The notes beneath the pieces are model-generated. The model did not search any database. It was not told the DNA's origin and saw only the letters and a program-made list of their open reading frames with translations. Shown piece after piece: positions 1 through 5,574 of a DNA stretch of 6,796 bases. Every line of letters starts with the position of its first letter. The stretch's first letter is position 1. The position numbers and the translations under genes are program-made. This stretch comes from Pseudomonadota bacterium (GTDB taxonomy: Bacteria > Pseudomonadota > Gammaproteobacteria > Burkholderiales > Thiobacillaceae): the NCBI GenBank assembly GCA_021802595.1, contig JAJZRT010000205.1:1-6796 (forward strand). The letters are read 5' to 3'.

Positions 1-210
1 ATGCAGGGTTTCCCTTGCCAGGCCGACAGCACCGAACAGCCTGGGCAAGCCGTTCTGGCTGCGGCGCTGCGTCCAGTCCAACGCTGAACCCTGGGGATCG
101 GCATCGAGCCGGATCACCGAGCTTCCTTGCATCGCCAGCTCGCCCGCGATGTGCGTGGCGAGGGTTGTCTTGCCGACCCCGCCTTTCTGGTTGAGCAGCG
201 CGATGATCAT
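1..210 (-). CDS. parA: ParA-family partition ATPase, N-terminal part (runs off the left edge)
   Basis: The visible 70 residues form the N-terminal nucleotide-binding core of a ParA/MinD-type ATPase. The deviant Walker A motif KGGVGKTT lies at residues 9-16, with the signature lysine K9 and the catalytic-loop K14. The Walker A' motif [11 protein letters not shown] starts at residue 36. The reading frame is open to position 1, so the C-terminal two thirds are outside the window. ParA proteins bind DNA non-specifically in the ATP form and segregate plasmids or excised ICEs with a ParB partner. No ParB is visible here. The ATG at 208-210 is preferred because the Walker A motif follows at the usual distance; the Shine-Dalgarno match is weak. 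The gene follows repA in the same direction across a 205-base origin-like gap. The family is certain; the partition role of this copy is inferred from context. Confidence 0.95.
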   Translation of the reverse strand, partial: MIIALLNQKGGVGKTTLATHIAGELAMQGSSVIRLDADPQGSALDWTQRRSQNGLPRLFGAVGLARETLH

Positions 211-235
211 GATGCGCTGCCTACTGCACGCCGGT

Positions 236-244
236 TTATCCACA
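236..244 (+). promoter_or_regulatory. DnaA box
   Basis: TTATCCACA matches the DnaA consensus TTATNCACA at every position. It lies in the intergenic space 26 bases upstream of the parA start. A second, one-mismatch match (TTTTCCACA) is at 423-431 inside the 3' end of repA, on the far side of the iterons, so the two boxes bracket the AT-rich stretch and the repeats. Confidence 0.6.
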
Positions 245-346
245 GCGCGCGGGGTCTTCTTATCGTTAGTTTTATAGATTCAAAGTTAGAACCTAAGTTA
301 GTAGGCGACGAAACCCGCGCTGCACAAGGATTTGCGGCCGGTTCGT

Positions 347-409
347 ACTCCCGATAGCACGACAGCGCTACTCCTGATAGCACGAGGATTCTCACTCCCG
401 ATAGCACGA
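347..409 (+). repeat. Three iteron-like direct repeats
   Basis: The 16-mer ACTCCCGATAGCACGA occurs at 347-362 and 394-409. A copy with one change (ACTCCTGATAGCACGA) is at 370-385. Start-to-start distances are 23 and 24 bases, near two helical turns, so all copies could face the same side of the DNA. The array ends six bases before the repA stop codon. Iterons are bound by plasmid Rep proteins to start replication and to limit copy number. Equal orientation, spacing and position next to repA fit that role. A repA/parA operator is the alternative. Confidence 0.7.
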
Positions 410-415
410 ACGGAT

Positions 416-1297
416 TCACCGTTTTTCCACAGGCACTGCGCCGGCACCGAAGCTGCCGCCGGGCCGCAGCGGTGCCGTGGACGGCACGGCGCGGAAGGTC
501 AGCACCTCCGGCCCATGTCTTGGCCGCAGGACGGCGAGCGTGTAGCCCGGCAAGGGCTGGCGTGCCACGATGCAGCGCAGGTCGTAGGCGAAGTCGGTAA
601 AGCGCGCCAGACTGCCGGACTTGCGGTGCAGATGCGGGAAGTCGAAGCGCCAGCCCTCGCGCTGCCAGCCGCCGTGCTTGCGCACCAGGCGGTACAGCCA
701 GCGCTCGATGCCACCGGTCAGGCGGAAATAGTTGGCGTCGATGGTCAATACCAGGCTCTCTTCGAGCACACCGGCGTAGAACCAGTCGGGCAGGATCAGC
801 TCGATGCCCAGCGGCCGGCCTTGGCCGTCCGCGCGCTCCTTCCACTCGTTGATCCACGAGAAGCGGTGCAGGCGCCGCGCATTGGGTTGGCGAATGGATG
901 TGGCCACGCTGGTGGACTGCAAGCGATCCAGCGCCGCCTTGAGGCGCTGGTAGTCGCGCAGCGACGTGCCGCGACCGATGAAACGCAGGATCTCGTAGGG
1001 CGTGGCCGCCATCAGCCGCGACGAGCGAATCCCCGCATCGCGCGCCTCGACGATCTGGCTCGCGGCCCAGATCAGGATGTCGGCATCCCAGATGGTCGCG
1101 ATGCCATGCTCGGCCGTGCCTTCGACCCGCACCGTCACGTTGCTGGTGCGAAAGTCGATCGGCGCCGTGCGCTTGCTCTTGGCCAGCGAAAAGAACGGGT
1201 AGGCCATCAGGTCTTGCGCGTCGCGCGCCGGCAGTTCGCCCGAGAAAGCATGGAACAGTTCGAGCTGCTCGCGCTGCGGGTCGCCCCCGATGGCCAT
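416..1297 (-). CDS. repA: Replication initiator protein A (RepA, RPA family)
   Basis: The 293-residue product is recognised as the replication initiator protein A family of proteobacterial plasmids and ICEs. Conserved blocks are DPQREQLELFHAFSGELP (residues 6-23), YPFFSLAKSKR (33-43), VEGTAEHGIATIWDADILIW (58-77), the ATPYEILRFIGRGT block (98-111), and the central RLHRFSWINEWKERAD (142-157). The winged-helix-like C-terminal half runs from ELILPDWFY to about LTFRAV. Such proteins bind iterons at the origin and recruit host replication factors. The ATG at 1295-1297 is chosen over the in-frame TTG at 1301-1303 (two residues longer); neither has a strong Shine-Dalgarno sequence. It begins 22 bases after the AlpA stop codon, so the two genes are probably cotranscribed. 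The C-terminus is odd: it ends at TGA right after an A5 run, while the -1 frame continues through the iterons encoding VLSG repeats. Confidence 0.93.
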   Translation of the reverse strand: MAIGGDPQREQLELFHAFSGELPARDAQDLMAYPFFSLAKSKRTAPIDFRTSNVTVRVEGTAEHGIATIWDADILIWAASQIVEARDAGIRSSRLMAATPYEILRFIGRGTSLRDYQRLKAALDRLQSTSVATSIRQPNARRLHRFSWINEWKERADGQGRPLGIELILPDWFYAGVLEESLVLTIDANYFRLTGGIERWLYRLVRKHGGWQREGWRFDFPHLHRKSGSLARFTDFAYDLRCIVARQPLPGYTLAVLRPRHGPEVLTFRAVPSTAPLRPGGSFGAGAVPVEKR

Positions 1298-1319
1298 CGA
1301 CAAAGGTGTCCATCACCGA

Positions 1320-1619
1320 TCAGCGCACGCCGGAACGGCGCGCGGCGTGTTGTTTGGTGTATTGGGGATCGGAGGTCATCTCGAAGCTGCGCGCATCGGC
1401 CCAGGCTTCGAGGTCGACGACGGCGTACATCACGCGTCGGCCGAACTTGCGAAAGCGCGGCCCGCCGCCGATGACGCGTTGCTTCTCCAGCGTGCGCGGC
1501 GACAGGCGCAGGAACTCGGCGGCTTCGTCGTTGGTGAGATAGCGCGCGGGCTGCGTGGTCTGGGCAGGCTGCTGGGTGGCAGCGGGTGCGGGATACGGCC
1601 GTAACGGTGCGGGTCTCAT
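1320..1619 (-). CDS. AlpA-type helix-turn-helix regulator (HTH_17)
   Basis: This is a 99-residue DNA-binding protein. After a Pro/Ala/Gln-rich N-terminal arm (residues 1-26) comes a single winged HTH of the AlpA/MerR-like excisionase class. It spans residues 27-76 with the typical pattern RYLTNDEAAEFLRLSPRTLE, then GGGPRFRKFGRRVMY (turn and wing) and DLEAWADAR (closing helix). Genes of this type regularly sit directly upstream of repA in proteobacterial ICEs and are thought to be small regulators or recombination directionality factors; the actual target is unknown. The start at 1617-1619 is chosen because GGAGG lies 8 bases upstream. An in-frame ATG at 1632-1634 lacks such a site. The gene is followed closely by repA and preceded, after about 100 bases, by the DUF2285 gene on the same strand. 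Confidence 0.88.
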   Translation of the reverse strand: MRPAPLRPYPAPAATQQPAQTTQPARYLTNDEAAEFLRLSPRTLEKQRVIGGGPRFRKFGRRVMYAVVDLEAWADARSFEMTSDPQYTKQHAARRSGVR

Positions 1620-1627
1620 GGCATGGG

Positions 1628-1632
1628 CCTCC
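1628..1632 (-). promoter_or_regulatory. Ribosome binding site of the AlpA-type gene
   Basis: GGAGG on the minus strand is 8 bases before the ATG at 1617-1619. It lies within the codons of the alternative upstream start (ATGGAGG), which argues for the internal ATG being the true start. Confidence 0.7.
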
Positions 1633-1703
1633 ATCGGTCAAGATCGCCGACGAAACAATCGCCGCCGGATGGAAGCAGTCTCCGGAAAGTCAGGCGTTTT
1701 GCG

Positions 1704-1738
1704 CAGGGACGTTTTGCGTCGCCGCGCTAACGTCCCTG
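1704..1738. repeat. Inverted repeat over the DUF2285 stop codon
   Basis: Perfect 10-bp arms CAGGGACGTT (1704-1713) and AACGTCCCTG (1729-1738) enclose 15 bases, in which GCG (1716-1718) and CGC (1725-1727) can extend the stem after an internal bulge. The right arm overlaps the TAG stop of the DUF2285 gene (1727-1729). No T-tract follows on the minus strand, so a factor-independent terminator is not supported. An attenuator, mRNA-processing hairpin or operator for the AlpA-type gene is possible. Confidence 0.55.
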
Positions 1739-2500
1739 TGCTGCGCTGCCGAGTTGCAGTAGGTGGCGGTATTCGCCTCCCATGAGCGTTTGCCCGCGCC
1801 GGATGAGGCGGCGAACTTGGGCGCGCAGATCGCCGTCGTCGTACCAACGCTCGGCGACCGTGGCGATGCCGAACAAAACTTCGGCCACGCCGCGCTGCGA
1901 GGCACCGGCCAGCGTGCCGTCGAGCGCCTGCAGGGTGCGCATGTGAAGCATCGATGTGCGGCCTGGTCTGTCCGAGGTGGTCGCGGTGCGGTGCATCTTT
2001 GCGGCGTCGAGTGCCGCCAGTTCGGCTTCGATTGCGCGCCAGCGCTCGCGAAGCTGGCAACCGGCGCGGACGGCATAGGCGTAAGGCATGCCGTCTTCCA
2101 GCGCGGGAGATAGCGCCATGCGCAGCATGCGGTCGACGAACTGGATGGTCAGCACCAGGCGCTTGCCGTCGTGCGTCAGGTGCTTGCGGCCGGGGAAGCG
2201 CCAGAGCTGGAACGGCAGCGCATCGGCCGTGGGATCGGCATCGGGATAGACTTGGACTACCGAGGATGGATCGGGGAACCAGTCGGGGTGCGCGTCGCGC
2301 GCGTCGCGCGCGGGGTCTTCCAGCAGGCGCAAGCCCCAGCGATGCGCCTCGTGCTGCGGACGGCGCCGGTGGCGTTGCCAGGCGCGGCGGTATTCCGGAT
2401 TGCGCCGCAGGTATTCCCAAGCCAGCGCGGGGCCGTCCAGATGCAGGACATACAGGTATGCAGCACTGGGATGCCAGTGAACGGCGCTCGAATCTGCCAT
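1727..2500 (-). CDS. DUF2285-domain protein with N-terminal transcriptional regulator-like (DUF6499) domain
   Basis: The 257-residue product has two regions known from proteobacterial ICE proteins. The N-terminal regulator-like domain (about residues 8-75) contains SAAYLYVLHLD and WEYLRRNPEYRRAW. The C-terminal DUF2285 region (about 115-248) contains LQALDGTLAGASQRGVAEVL and LRAQVRRLIRRGQTLMGGEY, the latter a helical, basic, likely DNA-contacting segment. The two are joined by a linker with PFQLWRFPGRKHLTHDGKRL. Such proteins lie upstream of the AlpA/repA/parA genes in many ICEs and are annotated as putative regulators; no biochemical role is established that I can name. The ATG at 2498-2500 is selected because AGGAG stands 8 bases upstream. 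A start 63 bases further upstream is open but has no family-like sequence. It is probably the first gene of the DUF2285-AlpA-RepA-ParA unit. Confidence 0.9.
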   Translation of the reverse strand: MADSSAVHWHPSAAYLYVLHLDGPALAWEYLRRNPEYRRAWQRHRRRPQHEAHRWGLRLLEDPARDARDAHPDWFPDPSSVVQVYPDADPTADALPFQLWRFPGRKHLTHDGKRLVLTIQFVDRMLRMALSPALEDGMPYAYAVRAGCQLRERWRAIEAELAALDAAKMHRTATTSDRPGRTSMLHMRTLQALDGTLAGASQRGVAEVLFGIATVAERWYDDGDLRAQVRRLIRRGQTLMGGEYRHLLQLGSAAQGR

Positions 2501-2508
2501 GGCGCAAG

Positions 2509-2513
2509 CTCCT
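2509..2513 (-). promoter_or_regulatory. Ribosome binding site of the DUF2285 gene
   Basis: The minus strand reads GAGAGGAG followed by 8 bases and ATG. The strong match fixes the start at 2500 rather than at the upstream in-frame codon at 2563. Confidence 0.7.
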
Positions 2514-2588
2514 CTCGGATGGAAGGAAATCAATCGCCACGGGGATACGGCGGGCAAGACCACCTCGGTCTTCGACTGCTATGAGTTA

Positions 2589-2619
2589 ATCATATAGCAT
2601 ATAATCGCAAAGTTCTCAA
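2589..2619 (-). promoter_or_regulatory. Candidate sigma-70 promoter for the DUF2285-AlpA-repA-parA unit
   Basis: On the minus strand, TTGAGA (2614-2619) is followed after 17 bases by TATATG (2591-2596), or after 19 bases by TATGAT (2589-2594, five of six consensus bases). The segment is markedly AT-rich compared with both flanks and leaves a leader of about 85 bases before the DUF2285 start. No other convincing promoter was found for the leftward genes. Confidence 0.45.
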
Positions 2620-2627
2620 TTGATGAG

Positions 2628-2646
2628 GATGGGGGTCAGCCCCATC
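2628..2646. repeat. Hairpin upstream of the candidate DUF2285 promoter
   Basis: The arms GATGGGG (2628-2634) and CCCCATC (2640-2646) enclose GTCAG. With a small bulge the pairing extends outward (TGATG against CATCA). It lies just upstream of the -35 box at 2614-2619 for leftward transcription, so it may be an operator or the end of an ancestral transcript. No T-tract follows on either strand. Confidence 0.4.
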
Positions 2647-2778
2647 ATCAGCCTGCGTCGGCAAACGTGTTGCCACGGCTGCGGATCAGCGTGCCGCCCC
2701 GCATGTGAATTCCAACGATAAAAGCTATTGAACATGGGTATTTGCAACTGCACATAGATAAACGCAATTGGTGAATCC

Positions 2779-2928
2779 GTGGACTCCTTCCCGAGCTTCC
2801 CCAACCTGACGCCAGATGACCGGGTCTGGCGGTTGGATTGGTTCGGCGAGTACGCCTATCCCGGCAGCGTCCAACGCCCAGCCCAGTTTCAAGGCGATTG
2901 CCCTGAAACGAGGAATCCATATCGATAG
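2779..2928 (+). pseudogene. Possible small coding remnant, 49 codons, unidentified
   Basis: From the GTG at 2779 the plus strand reads a peptide with protein-like composition, for example VDSFPSFPNLTPDDRVWRLD followed by WFGEYAYPGSVQRP, ending at TAG 2926-2928. An ATG follows directly in the same frame (2929), which stays open to TGA at 3019-3021. The frame is therefore interrupted once in about 240 bases, which could reflect a decayed gene with a nonsense mutation or two tiny frames by chance. The start has only a weak GGTGA ahead of it. I do not recognise the family. The stretch may be the remains of a gene that once occupied this insertion spot. Confidence 0.25.
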
Positions 2929-2939
2929 ATGGCCCAAGC

Positions 2940-2951
2940 TCCGACGTCGGA
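2940..2951. promoter_or_regulatory. 12-bp perfect palindrome, possible operator
   Basis: TCCGACGTCGGA is its own reverse complement. It lies in non-coding DNA about 370 bases before the PEP-CTERM gene, next to an AT-rich stretch (ATTTATTTACATAT). Such a symmetric site would suit a dimeric regulator, but no cognate protein can be named. Confidence 0.3.
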
Positions 2952-3068
2952 TTTATTTACATATGAACCGGGCGATGCACGGCGCAGTGAAGGCAACACA
3001 TTGAATTATTGTAATTCCTGATTTGTGGAGCGGTAATTGCTTAAGTTGCGCGCAGTCATCGGCTATTT

Positions 3069-3087
3069 GTGCGGGATTCACCCGCAC
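3069..3087. repeat. Short hairpin in the intergenic region
   Basis: Perfect 7-bp arms GTGCGGG and CCCGCAC enclose ATTCA. No T-rich run follows on either strand, so this is not called a terminator. Confidence 0.4.
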
Positions 3088-3161
3088 GCCGCAGTTCGCT
3101 ATTGTCAAACACGATTGGATGGATTGCGTTGGCCCCGATTACGATTAGGATGCTGGATTAT

Positions 3162-3269
3162 AGAGTCGGCCATTAATAAAGATTGAAATCCATTTGTGGT
3201 GAGCCTGTCGAACCACATATCCATTCGACAAGCTCAGGGCGAATGGCACACTATTTATTGGCCGACTCT
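3162..3269. repeat. 108-bp inverted repeat enclosing a REP pair; MITE-like or large hairpin
   Basis: The ends AGAGTCGGCCA (3162-3172) and TGGCCGACTCT (3259-3269) are perfect 11-bp inverted repeats. Pairing continues imperfectly inward, TTAATAAAG on the left against CTATTTATT on the right. The interior holds the two opposed REP-like units at 3195-3246. This layered symmetry resembles a small non-autonomous element or a BIME (REP pair) with extra stem. I found no convincing target-site duplication. It ends about 50 bases before the PEP-CTERM start, so it would form a strong structure in the 5' leader or promoter region. Confidence 0.55.
3195..3246. repeat. Pair of REP-like palindromic units in opposite orientation
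   Basis: Unit one has arms TGTGGT (3195-3200) and ACCACA (3212-3217) around GAGCCTGTCGA. Unit two has arms CCATTCG (3221-3227) and CGAATGG (3240-3246) around ACAAGCTCAGGG. The cores TGAGCCTGTCGAA and, read on the minus strand, CCTGAGCTTGTCGAA are variants of one motif, so the two units are inverted copies. From memory, this GAGCCTGTCGAA / TTCGACAAGCTCAGG motif is a widespread intergenic repeat in environmental proteobacteria. Confidence 0.7.
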
Positions 3270-3308
3270 TTAAAGGCACTTCCATAGTACGATTCCCTCA
3301 CGTCGCAT

Positions 3309-3313
3309 GGAGG
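3309..3313 (+). promoter_or_regulatory. Ribosome binding site of the PEP-CTERM gene
   Basis: GGAGG is followed by 7 bases and the ATG at 3321. The strong match and the signal peptide directly after it fix the start. Confidence 0.75.
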
Positions 3314-3320
3314 CTCACTT

Positions 3321-5369
3321 ATGAACACGAAAGCCCTGGGCAAATTTTTCGGCACGCTGGTGATTATCACCATCGTCATCGTCGTGCCCTGTGTGGCGGA
3401 AGCTGGCGTCGTTTGCGCCCTTGGAGGCGGACAGACGCCGGCCGGTTGGAGCGTGCAAGGCGTGGGCGGCGGTGTTGACGCGACCATCGCGCCGTTCACA
3501 CCACCGAGCGGCGCTTCGCAGGGCGACACTGCTTGCGTTATTGTCACTGACACAGGACCCGGGGTGGGTGTCGTCTCAACGGGTTTCTCCCCGAACAATA
3601 TCGGTATTGCTGGGACAACCAACGGCACGCAGATGACCTCCCCGGCATTTACCAAAAATCCGGGTGATCAACTGAACTTCCAGTTCATGTTTTTTACCAA
3701 CGATGGTACTGGCACCTTCTCAGATGTCGCCCGCGCAGCGCTGATTGATCCGATAACCCATGCCCCAGTTCTCGACCTCTTTACGGCACGCACCGGATCA
3801 ACGAGCCAAGTCGTTCCAGGATTCGGTTTCTCACAGATGCCCGCTGGACTGGTGCTTACCCCAGCCACCAGCACTCTGCAGGGCGACAGCTTCGCCCTAA
3901 CGGACTTCGGCACGGGCAACGGATCCACCACATACGGGCCGAGCCGCTACGGTGGAGGACCCGGAGGTAGTTCTCCCTGGGTCAACGCCTCGTTCACTTT
4001 TGACAGCGCGACGGCAGGCACCTACCAGCTCCAAATGAGCGTCGCCAATGTTGGTGATGAAATCTATTCCTCCGGTCTGGCTTTCGCTGGCAAACCGGTT
4101 TTTTCTTCACCGTCAGTCCTACCCCCAAGTCCGTTGCCTACGCAATTCGGATTTCCACTAAAGGGTGATACTCCAGTTTACTTGATTACACAGGCTGGCG
4201 GTCTCTCGTCAGACCAGAGCGAGCTTCCCTCCAGCATATGCGGCGGCACAAACGGTCAGCAAGTATTTTTCGATCCTTGTCATTCGAGGACACAGGCCAA
4301 CTATGCGTTAGACTTCGCGGTACAGTCCGGGAAAGAAAACGTTGTTTCCGCCATATCTGGAATCGCACATGTTACGACCATTAAAGAAACAATCAAAGAT
4401 AAAAACGGTAAAGTAAAAAGAACGTTTTATTACCCAAGGATATCCATAACTCAAGATGGAGACACTAAATTTCATACTATTTCATCAGAGTTTGCTCAAG
4501 GCGATACTCCGGCGCAGGCGTTGGCAAACGGGAAAATCCCTGATATTGATGGGCAGCATGTTAACGCTGGCAAGTTCCTTGGGGAGTTGACATCAGGCCA
4601 AGGGAGGCATTTACATTTTCAAGCGGAATACGGCGGCGACGGCATGGGATTTAGTAAATATTCGGACAGCTCACCGCTGAATAGCGTCACAGTGGGCGGA
4701 CGTCTTTTCAAGGATTACAAACTGGGGGGGAACGCAAAGGTTGAATACAATTCTGACAATAGCTTCAAAGACGTACTAGGAACTCCAACTCAGGCTCAGA
4801 TATACGGGTATTTAAACCCCCTTATGCCGACTCCTGAGCTAATGGGTGACCCCAAGTCAGAAGCGTTCAAATTCAATGTGGTGGTTGGAGATCTTGGTGT
4901 CGGCAATAGTCAGAGCATACCCATCTATGTAGATCCTGTACTTGCTGTAGGATATGATTATCAAATATTATCGGGGCCAAATTTTGACTCTGTTTTGCTA
5001 CCAAATATAGGCGACGGATTGTTCGACTTGTTTTTATTCGATCCAGTTCTGAGTCAATGGGTATTCGATAGCAATGTGGACGCTGGTGTAACGCATTTGT
5101 TTGGGTCCGGTGGGATCGATCGTTTCCGTATCCTCGGAATCGAAGCTAGTGCCGCCCTTGATCCGAATGACCCCAATGCCTTTGTGACAGGGCTGACATT
5201 CACCGATCCTGGCACCGTCGACTTCACTATGACCCCAATACAGCACGAATTCAATGTGGACGAGCCACCGACCTTTGCGTTGTTTGGCATATCTCTCCTA
5301 GGGCTAGCATTCATTCGCCGCAGGATAAACGCAGGGAAATTGCAGGGTTCGAGGTCAGTGCAGTCTTGA
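3321..5369 (+). CDS. Secreted PEP-CTERM-like protein with central M23/LytM-like peptidase domain
   Basis: The 682-residue product carries an exported-protein signal: basic N-terminus, hydrophobic core at residues 10-24 and an AEA cleavage-like site near 28. Residues 30-258 resemble the N-terminal region of secreted PEP-CTERM proteins (NF038132-like, from memory), with LDLFTARTGS, VPGFGF and SSGLAFAGKP. A proline-rich linker (264-275) leads to an M23-like region (about 283-440). This has NYALDFAV (D331), FHTISSEF (H385), GQHVNAGKFLGEL and GRHLHFQAE (H430, H432), the order of zinc-peptidase motifs that cut peptidoglycan cross-links. The first zinc ligand is unclear: H321 is 10 residues before D331, while the usual near position holds N327. 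A beta-rich segment (515-640) precedes DEPPTFALFGISLLGLAFIRRR (647-668), a variant PEP-CTERM sorting tail. It should be exported and processed by an exosortase, none of which is encoded here. It is opposite in strand to its neighbours and compositionally mosaic, so it is likely cargo. Confidence 0.85.
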   Translation: MNTKALGKFFGTLVIITIVIVVPCVAEAGVVCALGGGQTPAGWSVQGVGGGVDATIAPFTPPSGASQGDTACVIVTDTGPGVGVVSTGFSPNNIGIAGTTNGTQMTSPAFTKNPGDQLNFQFMFFTNDGTGTFSDVARAALIDPITHAPVLDLFTARTGSTSQVVPGFGFSQMPAGLVLTPATSTLQGDSFALTDFGTGNGSTTYGPSRYGGGPGGSSPWVNASFTFDSATAGTYQLQMSVANVGDEIYSSGLAFAGKPVFSSPSVLPPSPLPTQFGFPLKGDTPVYLITQAGGLSSDQSELPSSICGGTNGQQVFFDPCHSRTQANYALDFAVQSGKENVVSAISGIAHVTTIKETIKDKNGKVKRTFYYPRISITQDGDTKFHTISSEFAQGDTPAQALANGKIPDIDGQHVNAGKFLGELTSGQGRHLHFQAEYGGDGMGFSKYSDSSPLNSVTVGGRLFKDYKLGGNAKVEYNSDNSFKDVLGTPTQAQIYGYLNPLMPTPELMGDPKSEAFKFNVVVGDLGVGNSQSIPIYVDPVLAVGYDYQILSGPNFDSVLLPNIGDGLFDLFLFDPVLSQWVFDSNVDAGVTHLFGSGGIDRFRILGIEASAALDPNDPNAFVTGLTFTDPGTVDFTMTPIQHEFNVDEPPTFALFGISLLGLAFIRRRINAGKLQGSRSVQS

Positions 5370-5414
5370 AAATGGGGGCTGGGGAGCAACGGAACAGATA
5401 CAGATAGTGCACTT

Positions 5415-5440
5415 AAGCCCGACTCCACGTAAATCGGCTT
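5415..5440 (+). terminator. Weak hairpin behind the PEP-CTERM gene
   Basis: AAGCCCGA (5415-5422) and TCGGCTT (5434-5440) pair with one bulged C around an 11-base loop, 45 bases after the stop codon. ATTCGTG follows on the plus strand, so there is no real T-tract. It is the best hairpin available for ending the rightward transcript but remains doubtful. Confidence 0.25.
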
Positions 5441-5574
5441 ATTCGTGACAGAGTTGTGCCATTGCCGTACTGAGTGGCGATCAATGCAAATAAGGTCCGG
5501 ACCCAGACCCAGGAAGACGTAATGCGAACCGTTGCGGCACCGCATGGCGTGGCCCGCCAGCGGCGAGCCAACAG

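Larger units (their letters stand above)
236..409. other. Putative replication origin (oriV-like): DnaA box, AT-rich stretch and iterons
   Basis: Three hallmarks of an iteron-type origin lie between repA and parA. There is a perfect DnaA box at 236-244, an AT-rich stretch at about 261-303 that stands out in an otherwise GC-rich block, and three 16-bp direct repeats at 347-409. The AT-rich stretch contains GTTAG three times (265, 285, 297), twice as AAGTTAG spaced 12 bases apart, as DNA-unwinding elements often do. It also carries TATAAA on the minus strand (271-276), so it could instead or additionally hold a parA promoter. RepA encoded immediately next to it is the obvious candidate to bind the repeats. 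Origin function is inferred from architecture only. Confidence 0.6.
2620..3320. other. About 700 bases without a convincing gene; cargo/backbone junction
   Basis: This stretch separates the leftward backbone genes from the rightward PEP-CTERM gene. It contains a short hairpin (2628-2646), a possible coding remnant (2779-2928 and onward), a 12-bp palindrome (2940-2951), a hairpin at 3069-3087 and the REP-containing inverted repeat (3162-3269). Base composition drops from GC-rich to mixed across it. No tRNA or clear attachment site was recognised. I could not identify a direct repeat bounding the cargo. Confidence 0.5.

Noticed and set aside
207..1316. Long minus-strand open frame overlapping repA
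   Set aside because: It is a frame shadow of repA in high-GC DNA; the product is Arg/Ala/Pro-rich without family motifs. Only its last part, behind the repA stop, is of interest and is treated as a finding.
332..1474. Long plus-strand open frames over repA and the AlpA-type gene, and similar ones over the DUF2285 gene
   Set aside because: They are antisense shadows of well-identified minus-strand genes, with no recognisable motifs or ribosome binding sites.
3195..3246. CRISPR array
   Set aside because: Only two palindromic units in opposite orientation, with no regular spacers; this is a REP pair.
3244..3273. Sigma-54-like promoter (TGGCAC at 3244-3249) before the PEP-CTERM gene
   Set aside because: The -24 element is good, but the required GC at -12 is missing (TTATT), and the same bases belong to the REP arm and the inverted repeat.
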